In this document: positions 31,481-41,706 of the stretch, one piece after another
Layout of the letters: each line of letters opens with the position of its first letter
Numbering within the stretch: the first letter of the stretch is position 1
Assembly (NCBI GenBank): GCA_023525715.1
Contig: CM042010.1
Span: 68,908,894-68,972,893, forward strand
Direction: 5' to 3'
DNA: 64,000 bases
Source of the DNA: Cichorium intybus
Lineage: Eukaryota; Streptophyta; Magnoliopsida; Asterales; Asteraceae
Notes under the pieces: generated by a model
What the model saw: the letters and a program-made list of their open reading frames with translations, nothing else
The model's database searches: none
What the model was told of the DNA's origin: nothing
Translations under genes and position numbers: made by a program

Positions 31481-34400
31481 TTCTACATGACGAACAGTAT
31501 GATCCGGAATGGTACATTGATAGCGGCTGTTCACGTCACATGACAGGGAGGAAGGAGGAATTACGAGAATATCGCTCGCTAACGAATGGAGGAAAAGTTA
31601 GCTATGGCAACAATGCAACTGGAAACATCAAAGGCTATGGCATGATCACAAATGGTGAAATTTCGATACAGAAAGTGGCATATGTTGAAGGACTTCAGCA
31701 CAACTTAATCAGTGTTTCGCAACTAGTTGTTGGAACAGGTCTTAAAGTTTCATTTGATGAAGATGGCTCTGAACTAGTTGAAAAGGAATCCAAGAAGATC
31801 ATTTTGAAGTCAAAAAGAAAAGGAGAGATGTTTCCTTTGGACATGAGACCCATCCAAGGAAAACCTGCCATCTGCTTACTCACAAAAGCTACAAATGATG
31901 ATAGTTGGTTATGGCATAGGCGCTTATCTCACATGAACTTTCGTGATATTAATAAACTGGTACTTGGTGATCTTGTGCGAGGATTACCGCTACTCAAGTA
32001 CGACAAAGACCGATTGTGTGATGCATGTGAGCTGGGAAAACAAAGCCGGAAGAGTCATTCTACAATCATCAACACAAAGATCATCGAACCATTGGAACTT
32101 CTGCACATTGATCTTTGTGGTCCGTCTGCCATCGAAAGCGTTGCTCACAACAAATACATTCTGGTTGTGGTAGATGACTTCTCTCGCTTCACATGGGTGT
32201 TCTTTCTCAAGCAAAAATCGGAAGCAGTGATCAACATGCTTGACTTCATCAAGCAAATTGAAACTCTTCTCCGAAAGCGAGTTCGGATGATAAGAAGCGA
32301 TAACGGCACAGAATTCAAAAATAAAGTTCTAGATGATTTTCTTGTCAATAAAGGAATCTCGCATAACTTCTCTGCTCCCTACACTCCTCAACAAAATGGA
32401 GTGGTAGAAAGACGAAATCGTTCTCTTTGTGAAGCTGCTCACACAATGCTCTCTTTTGCGAAACTTCCTCTATACTTCTGGGCCGATGCCATCGCAACTG
32501 CATGTTACACTCAGAACCGATCAAACATCAACAAACGATTTAATCTCACTCCCTATGAAATCATCAACAAAAGAAAACCGAACGTGAAATTCTTTCATGT
32601 TTTCGGATCTAAGTGTTTCATTTTTAACTCAAAAGAGAAACGAGTTAAATGGGATGAAAAAGCTGATGAATGTATTTTTCTGGGATACTCTCTTACCTCA
32701 AAGGGATATCGTGTTCTGAACAAAAGATCTCGGAAGATTGAAGAAACATACTACATCACCATTGATGATAGATACAATTCAAGAGCAAAGCACTCTACTA
32801 CAAAGACTGAAGAAATCTTTCCCGAATCAAATACATCAACAATTCCTCTTGTGGATCTATATGAGGAATTCATGAATTTGTTCAATGAACAAGAAAACGC
32901 AAAATCAGCAGAAGCAAATGCAAGAGATAACCAAGGAGATGAGCTGTTAAAGCTTATAGAAAGTACTGTCAGTGAAAACGAAACCTCACACGACAACTCC
33001 ACTGATGTTCCGATTCCGAACAATGGTCCAACTCCCATTTCTGATGCAACCATCCAGGGGGAGAACCCAGCTCGTATCCAGGGGGAGAGTTCAGCACCCG
33101 TTCATGGGGAGGGTATGGCTCCTGAATCAGAGTCAACCACTCCTTTGGTTGAACAGAGTCACTTTGATACAAGAAACGATGCAAACTTCCAGGGGGAGAA
33201 TGAAATTGAAAACAATGACCTTGACGCACAGTCAGAGGTACAATCGGAAGCAGAAGAAATTATTCCAGAAATTAATCCTGAATATGATCCAAATTATCCT
33301 CCAATGATAAAATGGATGAGAGATCATCCAAAGTCTCAAATTATCGGAGCAACATCTGCTGGCATTCTCACTCGAGCTCAAGCTAAAGAAAAGCATGCCG
33401 CATTATTTTCAAAAGTGGAATTTTGCATGTTTCATTCGTTCATCTCCAAGATTGAACCTAAAACAGTTAAAGTAGCACTCGATCATGCTGACTGGGTCCA
33501 AGCAATGCAAGATGAACTAAATGAATTTGAACGCAACAGGGTGTGGAGATTAGTTCCGACTCCGGAGAAGGCTTCAGTTCTCGGAATGAAATGGGTATTC
33601 CGAAACAAATTAGGCAAAGAAGGGAATGTCATTCGGAACAAAGCAAGACTGGTAGTTAAAGGTTACTGTCAAGAAGAAGGAATTGATTATGAAGAAACGT
33701 TTGCACCAGTGGCCAGACTGGAGTCAGTTCGAATTTTTCTTGCTTATGCAGCACACAAGGGTTTCGATGTCTATCAGATGGATGTCAAGTGTGCATTTCT
33801 GAATGGAGAATTAGAAGAAACAGTCTACGTTGAACAGCCACCAGGCTTTGTGAGCAGTAAACATCCCGATCATTGCTATGTGTTAGATAAAGCTGTTTAC
33901 GGTTTAAAACAAGCTCCAAGAGCTTGGTATGAAACTTTAACTCGGTTTCTCAAGCAATCAAAGTTCAAGCAAGGTTCTGTCGACCCAACTTTATTTCGCA
34001 AAAAGGAAGGAAGTCACCTGATGATTGTTCAAATCTATGTCGATGACATCATTTTCGGATCTACTCATCCTAGCCTAACGGCTGAATTCCGAAAACTGAT
34101 GGAGACAAAATTTGAAATGAGCTCGATGGGTAAAATCAATTTCTTTCTAGGCCTTAACATCAGACAAAGCTCAGAAGGGATCTTCATCAATCAGGAAGCT
34201 TATACCAAGTCTCTCTTAGAGAAATTCGGAATGAAAGGAGATTCTAAAGTCAAAGTTCTGATGGCTTTCGGAAACAAACTCACTCCTTCACTAGACAAAC
34301 CTGCAGCAGATATCACTCTTTACCGTCAAATGATAGGTTCACTTCTCTACCTTACTTCAAGTAGACCTGACATTATGTTTGCTGTTTGTTACTGTGCTAG

Positions 34401-34998
34401 ATTTCAGGCTAATCCTAGAGAGCCACATCACAATGCTGTGAAGAACATATTCCGATATCTTAAAAGAACAACCTCTCTTGGACTATGGTATCCGTCAGGA
34501 TCTGGCTTCTTCGTTCAAGCATTTTCTGATGCTGATCTTGGTGGTTGTGGATTGGATCGCAAAAGCACTTCAGGAGGATGTCAACTTCTCGATGGAAAAC
34601 TCGTAAGCTGGCAATCAAGGAAACAGACTTGTGTGTCACTCTCAACAGCTGAAGCTGAGTACATTGTTGCTGCTTCATGCACCTCTCAGATAATATGGAT
34701 TCAAAACCAACTGCGAGACTATGGAGTCAGTATGAAACGTATTTCTCTTTACTGTGATTCCGAAAGTGCGATTCGGATCTGTCACAATCCAGTGTAACAT
34801 TCAAAGACTAAACATATTGCACTCAAATATCACTTTATCAAAGATCATGTTGAAGACGGCAACATCGAGATTCATTTTGTTTGCTCAAATGATCAACTGG
34901 CAGACATCTTCACCAAGGCACTTCCAGAGATAGCATTTAACAGAATTCTTCAAGGCCTCGGAATGATGGAAGCTGAATCTGTTCCGAAATCCAACTAA
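31474..34998 (+). pseudogene. pol: Copia pol polyprotein of element C, nearly intact
   Basis: One frame of about 1,170 codons: protease (WYIDSGCSRHMTG), GAG-pre-integrase (LWHRRLSHMNF), integrase zinc site and core (LLHIDLCGP, VVVDDFSRFTWVFFL, YTPQQNGVVERRNRSL), an acidic hinge with QGE repeats (33050-33230), RT (KARLVVKGYCQEEGIDYEETFAPVAR in pieces, IYVDDIIFGS) and RNase H (DADLGGCGLDRKSTSGG, STAEAEYIVAASC). A single TAA (34795-34797) in RNase H interrupts it; element A has CAA (NPVQHS) there, so this is one C-to-T change. The frame then runs to the natural stop at 34996-34998. No usual ATG starts it; the first protease codons follow the gag stop in the same frame. Confidence 0.9.
33055..33201 (+). 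repeat. Purine-tract-like repeats in the pol hinge of C
   Basis: Four copies of AGGGGGAGA-like sequence (33056, 33080, 33105 variant, 33191), each encoding QGE or HGE and each close to the real polypurine tract (AAAGGGGGAGAT, 40710-40721). Confidence 0.75.
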
Positions 34999-35468
34999 TT
35001 TTCCGATTGATTCCGAAATTCGGAATGCCTCGGAATCGGAATTCAGACGAGAATAATTTGGAAAACATGTATCCTTTCTAAAATTTTGTTTTATTTTTTT
35101 TTTATTATTTCATTTGAATTTTTGTTATTTTTTTTCTCTCAACAAAACATCAAAAATACTTTCCTTCAAATTAATTAATTTTTTTTGTGTGTGTTTTACT
35201 TTCTTTATATATATCAAAATATCAAAAATATTTTCTAGTTCTTTAAATTTTTTTTTCGTATGTTGTGTGTTTTATTTTATTTTATTTTATTTTATTTTAT
35301 TTTCTTTATTTTTTTTTGTTTTGTTCTTCTTACTGTCAAATATACTTAAGAATGTAGATACAGAATACAAAGAGAAGAGAATTTCATCAACCATAGCAAA
35401 GCACTTTTTATTTAAACTGCAGGAACGTAGTTCAATACATAAAAAGAAACATCAAAAACTACTTAATC
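34999..35468 (+). other. T-rich spacer after pol in element C
   Basis: Noncoding, with T-runs and a (TTTTA)n array at about 35270-35302. It forms the 3' flank shared by the convergent pol (plus) and Agenet (minus) genes, so terminators or polyadenylation signals for both could lie here, but none is clearly recognisable. Confidence 0.5.
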
Positions 35469-35885
35469 CTACAGCTTATAATAGTGCCACATTGGAGGAT
35501 CACCAAGGTGGAAGGATTGATGGATTCGCACCTCACACTCATCCACGAAGAGACGACTCTCATCCGCCAGTCCCACCAAGAACTGGTCGTGAGGGGTTGT
35601 CCGGATGATCACCGCTGGCCACCATCCCCGCTTGTGCCAGACCTCCATGAGGTCGAACTGTTCATACTCCACCAAGATCTTTGGTGGGACAGGCTGCAAG
35701 TAGGGATAACTGGTCTGGATCGTAAGGGGACCATCACCATCACTGTCCTTGAGCGTGGTCATCTTGACCTCATACCAATGGTTCCAAACCGCCATGACGA
35801 CTCCACCATAAGTGCCACCTGCGTATTCACCTTCACGCATTTTCACCTCAACCTTGTCACCACGGTTGTAAGGACGCTGAGCCAT
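35469..35885 (-). CDS. Agenet (Tudor-like) domain protein encoded antisense in element C
   Basis: An intact 138-codon gene. Residues 1-85 read as one Agenet module: RGDKVEVKMREGEYAGGTYG..., then W-N-H-W-Y-E-V, ending YLQPVPP. A second half-module follows: YEQFDLMEVWHKRGWWPAVI, then FLVGL and a C-terminal DECEVRIHQSF. The pattern G-D-xVEV, ...RPxPP and V-D-x-x-x-x-x-GWW-x-x-x-I defines plant Agenet domains, which belong to the Tudor-like fold; some (Arabidopsis AGDP1/ADCP1) read H3K9me2. It lies between pol and the envelope-like ORF on the opposite strand, with its own TATA box 70 bp upstream. It has no stop or frameshift although gag, pol and the third ORF do. I infer a captured host gene; its role in the element is unknown. 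Confidence 0.8.
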   Translation of the reverse strand: MAQRPYNRGDKVEVKMREGEYAGGTYGGVVMAVWNHWYEVKMTTLKDSDGDGPLTIQTSYPYLQPVPPKILVEYEQFDLMEVWHKRGWWPAVIIRTTPHDQFLVGLADESRLFVDECEVRIHQSFHLGDPPMWHYYKL

Positions 35886-35946
35886 TTGATGAATCCTCTG
35901 AAGGTAATTTTTCGTGAGTGTGTGCTGTTTCTGCTAACAATGTTTT

Positions 35947-35955
35947 CCTTTTATA
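35947..35955 (-). promoter_or_regulatory. TATA box of the antisense Agenet gene
   Basis: TATAAAAGG on the minus strand, 62-70 bp upstream of the Agenet ATG (35885). This is the usual plant core-promoter form, allowing a leader of about 35-40 nt. Confidence 0.6.
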
Positions 35956-37230
35956 GACAAACAGGACGCCGATTAGGCTTCCCAATAGTGGATATTAAAT
36001 CACTTTTTGGGAGTAATGATGCAAATCTGTTGCAATTATTACGCATCATCAAAGCAGAGACGGCTGATTAGCAGCTGATTAGACGTTTCCCACTCTGTTC
36101 TCCTGAGCATTTAATAAGTTCTCATGATGACTTTCTCTCTCAGCAGTATTTCGCAGTACATTTTTTTTCTCTCTCTCCACCTGTCTATCTATCTAATGAA
36201 TATCTATGATTATTGAAATAACAACCAATTTCAATATATGATTTCGAAACATCTAGTCAAAGATCGCAACTCATTTTCACCATGAGAAGCTGTGAGACTC
36301 AAACAACCTCTCTCGACCCTTCTATCAATTCTCCACACTTAATACATTTCCATATAACTGTAACCCTTATGAAGGTTTTCAGCATTACCACTGAAAACTG
36401 ATGGTTATACACACTCTGTGTTCATGATTTCGGAATTGTTTCTACCACAATTTCGAATGAAACCCAAAAATCCGAACACACTAAGGAATTGACGAAAACT
36501 TCAAAGGAAATCTCAATATTTTATTTTTGCATGATCTTTATGAAATCTACTCCACCAAAGTAATTTCTATCCAAAGAGATCCAGTTTTTCATTTTTTTTT
36601 TTGAGATTTCAAAATATTTCCCAAGTCAGTCAAAATTCTCCTTACTCTCACTTGTTTTATGACTACTCTGGTCAAACAAGTCCTTTCTTCCGATTTCGGA
36701 CATTTCTCACGTTTTCGGAATTCGAAAGAAAGTTCAACCCACCTCATAAAGCTAAAATCTTAAAAGTAACATTTCAATGATTCTTATCAATCAATTGATC
36801 GTAATTCAATGGGATCCCACAAAATCACTTCCGAATCTCTCATGATTCCGAAGGAAGAGATCATTGCCCGGGGTCAATCAGTTTTATGTCATTCCGACAT
36901 CACACATTACCAAATAAATCTTGATTTTCTTCTTTATCTTTGACACACTCTTGCACGAAAATCATTATTCATTTTTCTAACTCTGGTTGATTTTGTGATT
37001 AGGATTCCGATTGATGACCTGGCATTTTCTTTACTCATCAAATTTTTTAAATTTTGAATGAGGTAATCAAGACGTGGCCGTTACAACGTCATCTCCACAG
37101 CAGCTACTTTCTCGCTTTTCACGCGCCTGCAATGCGAATTTTGGGGGCCACTCATGATGATACAGCGTGATTCTTGGGAAAAGCAATCAACTAAAGCGGG
37201 ATTTCCTTTTTCCAAATAATTTCCAAAGGA

Positions 37231-37239
37231 TATTTAAAG
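37231..37239 (+). promoter_or_regulatory. TATA-like box upstream of the envelope-like ORF of C
   Basis: TATTTAAAG 104-112 bp before the ATG at 37343, followed by a pyrimidine-rich leader. Element A has TATATAAA at almost the same distance from its ATG. Confidence 0.5.
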
Positions 37240-37342
37240 GGTTTCTTGGGTTACTTTCTTTCTTCTCCACTCTTCTTCTCTCACGCAAGAACTCTCCATA
37301 TTCAAAGCCCTCTCTTTCTCGCGAGCTCTCAAGAACTCTCAA

Positions 37343-40300
37343 ATGGCTGGTTCTTCTTCTGCAAATGAAAATACATCCTCCTCTCTTATGCTGAAGATTA
37401 AACAAAATCAGAATATGATCATCGATCTTAACTCTTCCAAGTATAATGAAGCTCTTCAGCCGATGATCGAGTGTCTCAAATATTCCAGAATCTGCAAAGC
37501 CCTAACGGCCTCAGAAGAAATTCCAATCGTGTATCTCTCGTCTGTGTACTCGTCAGCATTCTACATTAAGGCTGATGATGTTGTTACTTTTGAAGTAGGA
37601 TCTATCAAGACACGCATTTCCAAGTCTCGTTTTGGGAAATTGCTAGGGTTTAATGATCAAAATGATGTTGTCGATCCTGATTCCCTTCCGCCTGCTACTC
37701 TTCCATGGTTTTTATACCAACTAGGCTACAAGGGCGACATAACGCAACTATCCAAGTTCACAAAAAAGGGTCTACTGCCTCTGTGGAACTTTCTTTTCAC
37801 CGTCTTGTTCAAAAGCTTCTCTGAACGCATGACAGGCACAGACAGTGCAAGTAAGCTTTTTTACTCTATCTTTTATGGACTCTATCATGATATCAATCTT
37901 GATTACGGGTCTATTCTCTGGAGCCAATTCGTCGAGAGCGTAAACTACAAGAACCGTCACTCTGAAATATCTTGTGCTCGATTTTGGTCCATTATGGTGA
38001 AACGGGCTATTGAGAAAAATCATATCCATGTCATGACCGATTCTGTGTTAGCGGTTATTCCGACGTTGTCAACCACTCAGTTTGCAACCACTAAATCGGA
38101 GGATTTCGATTTCATTGGATCAATTCCGATCACTATGTTGGACCGAGTTCCGAAGGAAGTTCAATGCATCGCTGAGTACAGACTGCTATCTCCATCGGGA
38201 GTTCGTAATGTTGACCAAACACATCAAGACGCTTTTGATAGACTTGAAAATCCAAAGAAAATGGTTAAACGAAAAGGTAAAGGTGCAGCGTCGGACACCG
38301 AAAAACAGCCCAAACGTCCAAGGAGGCTTCGGAAGCTTGTTCAGTCTTTTGATTCGGAAAATGAACTCTCTGATACTCAACCTATTCCGAATTCCCCACA
38401 CGATGTTCCGATTACAGAAAATCTTGAAGATATACCCACTACCAAGCCTTCTCATCCTTCATTATCGCCGTCTCACGACCCCACACCAAAAACCACTCCT
38501 CATTCTAGTCCACAATCAACTCCTGAACGCTCACCCCTCCAAACCCCAATCACTCAAAAGTCTCCATCCTTATCACCCAAACAAACTAGCATTCCAAATT
38601 CGCCTCACATCAACCCTCCTTCAGATGATGATGATCAGGAAGATATTCTGGTTAATGATGACCAGGATGATCTTTCAGACTTCCTTGAATCTCCATCCAC
38701 TGTTAAACTCAAGACCCACCGTTCTTCTGTTCCGATGGCGTCTGATCAGCTCAAGGAAATCTCTGAGAAACTGGATTTACTTCTTCAATCCAAGGCGAAT
38801 CCCTCAATCTCCGACTGGCAATCTCAGTTGAATGCTCACAAGGACTCGGTGGACACTTTGATCACCGAAAATGTTAAACTCATGCGTGAATTCTCCTCCC
38901 TGATAGAGAAATCAGAAACCCAAATGCAAAATTCTGCCACCTCTATTGGCAGGCTGGAAAAAGATGTTCTCAAATTTACTCAGGACTTCCGAGACTCTCA
39001 TGTCAGGAACAATGAAAGAATGCAACAAGTCATCTCCAACTTTGGGAGCATTCTGAAGAAAGAAAGAGAGGAGCTTTCCACCTTACGTTCGGAAATGAAG
39101 ACAGAGTATTCCGAATGGGTATCCTCTATGGATACAAAGTTTGACCAACTGAAAACGGATTTAGCCACGGAAAATTCCTTGATGGATACATTAGCAGCCA
39201 AAGAAACCAAAATCCAGGTTCTCAAGTCGGATATCCGACACAAGTCTGCCATTCTAACCTCGGCTGTCTCTCAAAACAAAGCAGTTCGAAACGGTGTCTC
39301 TGAAATCGATTCTTTCCTTCATCGAATTGTTAAAGACACTGATCCAATTCTCACTCCTCAGGTGCGCAGACATCTAACTCTTAAGCTTCATCCTGTCTTC
39401 AATCTTTTAGCCGCATTAAAGGGTGTTTCGGAAGGTGTTGCCTCTCCAAAACAAGGGGGAGACGAGATCAATGAAGAAAGTACGTTCAATCAGGACACTC
39501 CGAGGAAAGACAACCCGATCAAAACCTCCTTTTCTACTATCGGAAAAGACAATGAAAAAGGGGCTATACATGCTACTCAGAACCCCAATTCCGATTGGTT
39601 CAAAAGGATGAATGCTGAAGGCGATGCTGGTCCATCATCTACAGATCCATCAAAAGGCAAAGGCAAGGAGATATTGGAAGAACAAGTCTCTGATCGGGAT
39701 GCTGCCAAATCAACTAGGGATAAGGAAATTGATGAAATTCTCAACCTCACTCGCAAACTTGATGCTGAGGAAGCCGCCAAAAGAGAGGCTGAATTACTCT
39801 TGAAAACTCAGATGTCATTATTTCCTCCCTAGCACTATAAAAGGATGACATTGGAAGCAATTACTGAGCCTGTGGAGAACTGGCTTCAACCAGTTACCTC
39901 GTATAACACAAGCAATGATGTAAACTCTCAGCTTGACTTTCCGATGACGGCGAAAGCACTTTTGTTCCGAGGGTTTGAGTAACTCAAAGACACTCGTCTT
40001 TCTAATTCGGAAGTGAATGATTTGTTGTTCACTTTTTATTTGAAAAACACGCTTGCTCAACATTTAACCTGGAGTATGAAGAAGATTATACAACTGACTC
40101 CCCGTCTTCCTGAGGTTAATGTTCCATTCAAAAACGCAAGATTTTTGGCATTCAGAGGCGATGATAAAGAGAAGATGAAATTTTCTCTTGCTGATCTACC
40201 ATTTATGAATCCTTTCGACTGGATATCTCTGTTCAACATCTTGTCGAGAGAACAAAAGTATCATCCCCTTTCTGATCATCTCAAAAGAATGATTGGATAC

Positions 40301-40687
40301 TATATTCTTGAAGTTGTAAAGTTGGATGTTGAAGTTGCTGGTGTTCTTGACAAGATTCCTCTGACTGTAAGACGCCCTCCTCCCAAAAATCTTGGTAAAC
40401 GCAAAATGGGTAAAATTGTCAACTCAAATTGGAGTGTGGCATACAACTCAAAGGAAAGGCTTGAGAATATTAAAAGGATATTCTATCTTTCGGACAAACA
40501 TCTTCACAGAACTCCAGTGTTGGAACACATTCTTCACATCACCAACAAACTCCAATCCAACACCGCTGAAGATAAAACATGCATCAACGACATGTTGAGA
40601 TGGTACATAGAATTCCGAAAGAGGATCCTGGCCATGATTCCGAGGGTGTTTGATAGACAAGCAAATGAAGTGAAACCTGAAGAATGA
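37343..40687 (+). pseudogene. Envelope-like third ORF of element C, two in-frame stops
   Basis: 829 codons open to TAG (39830-39832). The same frame resumes through a TAA (39980-39982) to 40687, so the ancestral ORF had about 1,114 codons. N-terminal third (residues 1-300) is globular and shares with the ORF of element A a W-F-rich segment, G-DSAS, YGLYHD/YGIYYN, an LW motif and C-RFW. Residues about 300-340 are basic (KRPRRLRKL, a possible nuclear signal). About 345-470 is Ser/Pro/Thr-rich with DDDDQED. About 475-690 is predicted coiled coil by its heptad-like pattern. The C-terminus is charged, then globular. No signal peptide or clear transmembrane helix is visible, so 'envelope' is positional naming. 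It resembles plant transposon-associated proteins of unknown function. Confidence 0.8.
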
Positions 40688-40721
40688 AGACAACTCGCAT
40701 TTTTGACTCAAAGGGGGAGAT
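40688..40721 (+). other. Polypurine tract of element C
   Basis: AAAGGGGGAGAT at 40710-40721 immediately before the 3' LTR. Confidence 0.92.
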
Positions 40722-41043
40722 TGTTGAGTCATAAATAAAGATTGAGTCAAAGATGCTAATCGGATTTATCGCCAGATTTAATGCCATTAGATTAGCTATC
40801 GGTTATGGAATGGGTCTGTCCTTCCATACTTAGTTTTTTGTATAAATAGCATGCACGTACCCTAATTAGGGTTAACTTTTGTAATATTTTCTACGGCACT
40901 CATACAGAATAGTTCACATTGAATTGTTCTTGAGTTGCAAATAAATCATTCGACATCAGTTCTTCATATTGTCTGTTCTTGATCTTGTTTAAATTTATTA
41001 TTCCGCATTATTTGAATCTCGATCCAAATCTTGTGTTTCAACA
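40722..41043 (+). mobile_element. 3' LTR of element C
   Basis: 322 bp, five substitutions from the 5' LTR by eye, no indels; followed by target duplication CGAAT. Confidence 0.95.
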
Positions 41044-41706
41044 CGAATGATTCCAACACTCCATCCTTTTGGAGTTGGGCGATGCGTTTCTTGTTTATAT
41101 GGCCAAGACGATAATGCCACAGACATGCCTTTTCTACACCGCTTGAAGCATCAATATTTAAAACATTTTTACCATAATTGTCAACACACATAATAGATTC
41201 ATACACTCCATCACAAGGCATAGCATTAAATATAAAAACATCATTTTTGAAAACTGAAATTGAACCATTCAATTTATTAAATTCGTAATAAAAGCCTTGT
41301 TTAAACAATGCATGAAATGAAATTATGTTCTTTGCCATATCAGGCGAATAGCAACAATTATGTAATTCTAATCTAACTCCACTACTCAGCATCAGTCCAT
41401 AAACACCGATCTTGGTAACAGGTGGCGTTCGCCTATTCCCCATGACCAGGTTCAGTCTGTCATGCTCTAGCTCCCTACTTTCCTCTAGGCCCTGCAAATC
41501 AGAACAGATATGAAAACCACATCCTATATCAAGGACCCATGAACGGGAAAAAGATGAGTTATTAGATATAGAATACGTACCTGTCTATGACGGTTTCACT
41601 TTACCGTCCTTGACGTCCTGCAGATACGTTGGGCAGCTCCTCTTCCAATGACCCTTCTGCTTGCAGTAAAAGCAGTCGGCCTCTTTGGGGTCCGAACATG
41701 TGGAAT
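41044..41706 (-). pseudogene. pol: Protease, GAG-pre-integrase and zinc knuckle of element B
   Basis: Continuation of B upstream of the C insertion. On the minus strand, a zinc-knuckle segment (frame reading CFYCKQKGHWKRSCP, about 41680-41635) is followed after a stop by a protease region (SWVLDIGCGFHICSDL near 41555-41510). A protease-to-integrase linker follows, then GAG-pre-integrase (LWHYRLGHINKKRIAQL near 41130). The protease motif carries I instead of the usual T in LDTGC, so activity is doubtful. Frames are shifted relative to gag and to each other. Confidence 0.75.

Larger units (their letters stand above)
35886..37342. promoter_or_regulatory. Divergent intergenic region between Agenet gene and envelope-like ORF
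   Basis: 1.46 kb without a reading frame, separating two genes that point away from each other; each has a TATA-like box on its own side (35947-35955 minus; 37231-37239 plus). It may be a bidirectional promoter carried inside the retrotransposon. Confidence 0.5.
27956..41043 (+). mobile_element. Element C: Sirevirus-like Ty1/copia, 13.1 kb, both LTRs
   Basis: Two 322-bp LTRs (27956-28277 and 40722-41043) flanked by CGAAT (27951-27955 and 41044-41048). Order: LTR, tRNA-Met primer site, gag, pol, antisense Agenet gene, divergent spacer, long envelope-like ORF, polypurine tract, LTR. LTRs differ at five positions by eye (1.6%), so it is young. It sits in the pol gene of B between GAG-pre-integrase and the integrase zinc site, in opposite orientation. 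Internal stops and gag frameshifts make this copy non-autonomous as it stands. Confidence 0.92.

Noticed and set aside
35114..35608. Plus-strand frame rich in Phe/Leu/Ile that could look like membrane segments
   Set aside because: It arises from T-rich noncoding DNA and a (TTTTA)n array, then runs into the antisense of the Agenet gene; no conserved protein features.
35484..36071. Plus-strand frame of 195 codons over the Agenet gene
   Set aside because: It is the antisense shadow of the minus-strand Agenet gene; the minus frame has domain motifs and a TATA box, this one has none.
37343..39832. True viral envelope protein in element C
   Set aside because: No signal peptide, no clear transmembrane helix, and a basic nuclear-signal-like stretch; only the position matches so-called envelope-like ORFs.
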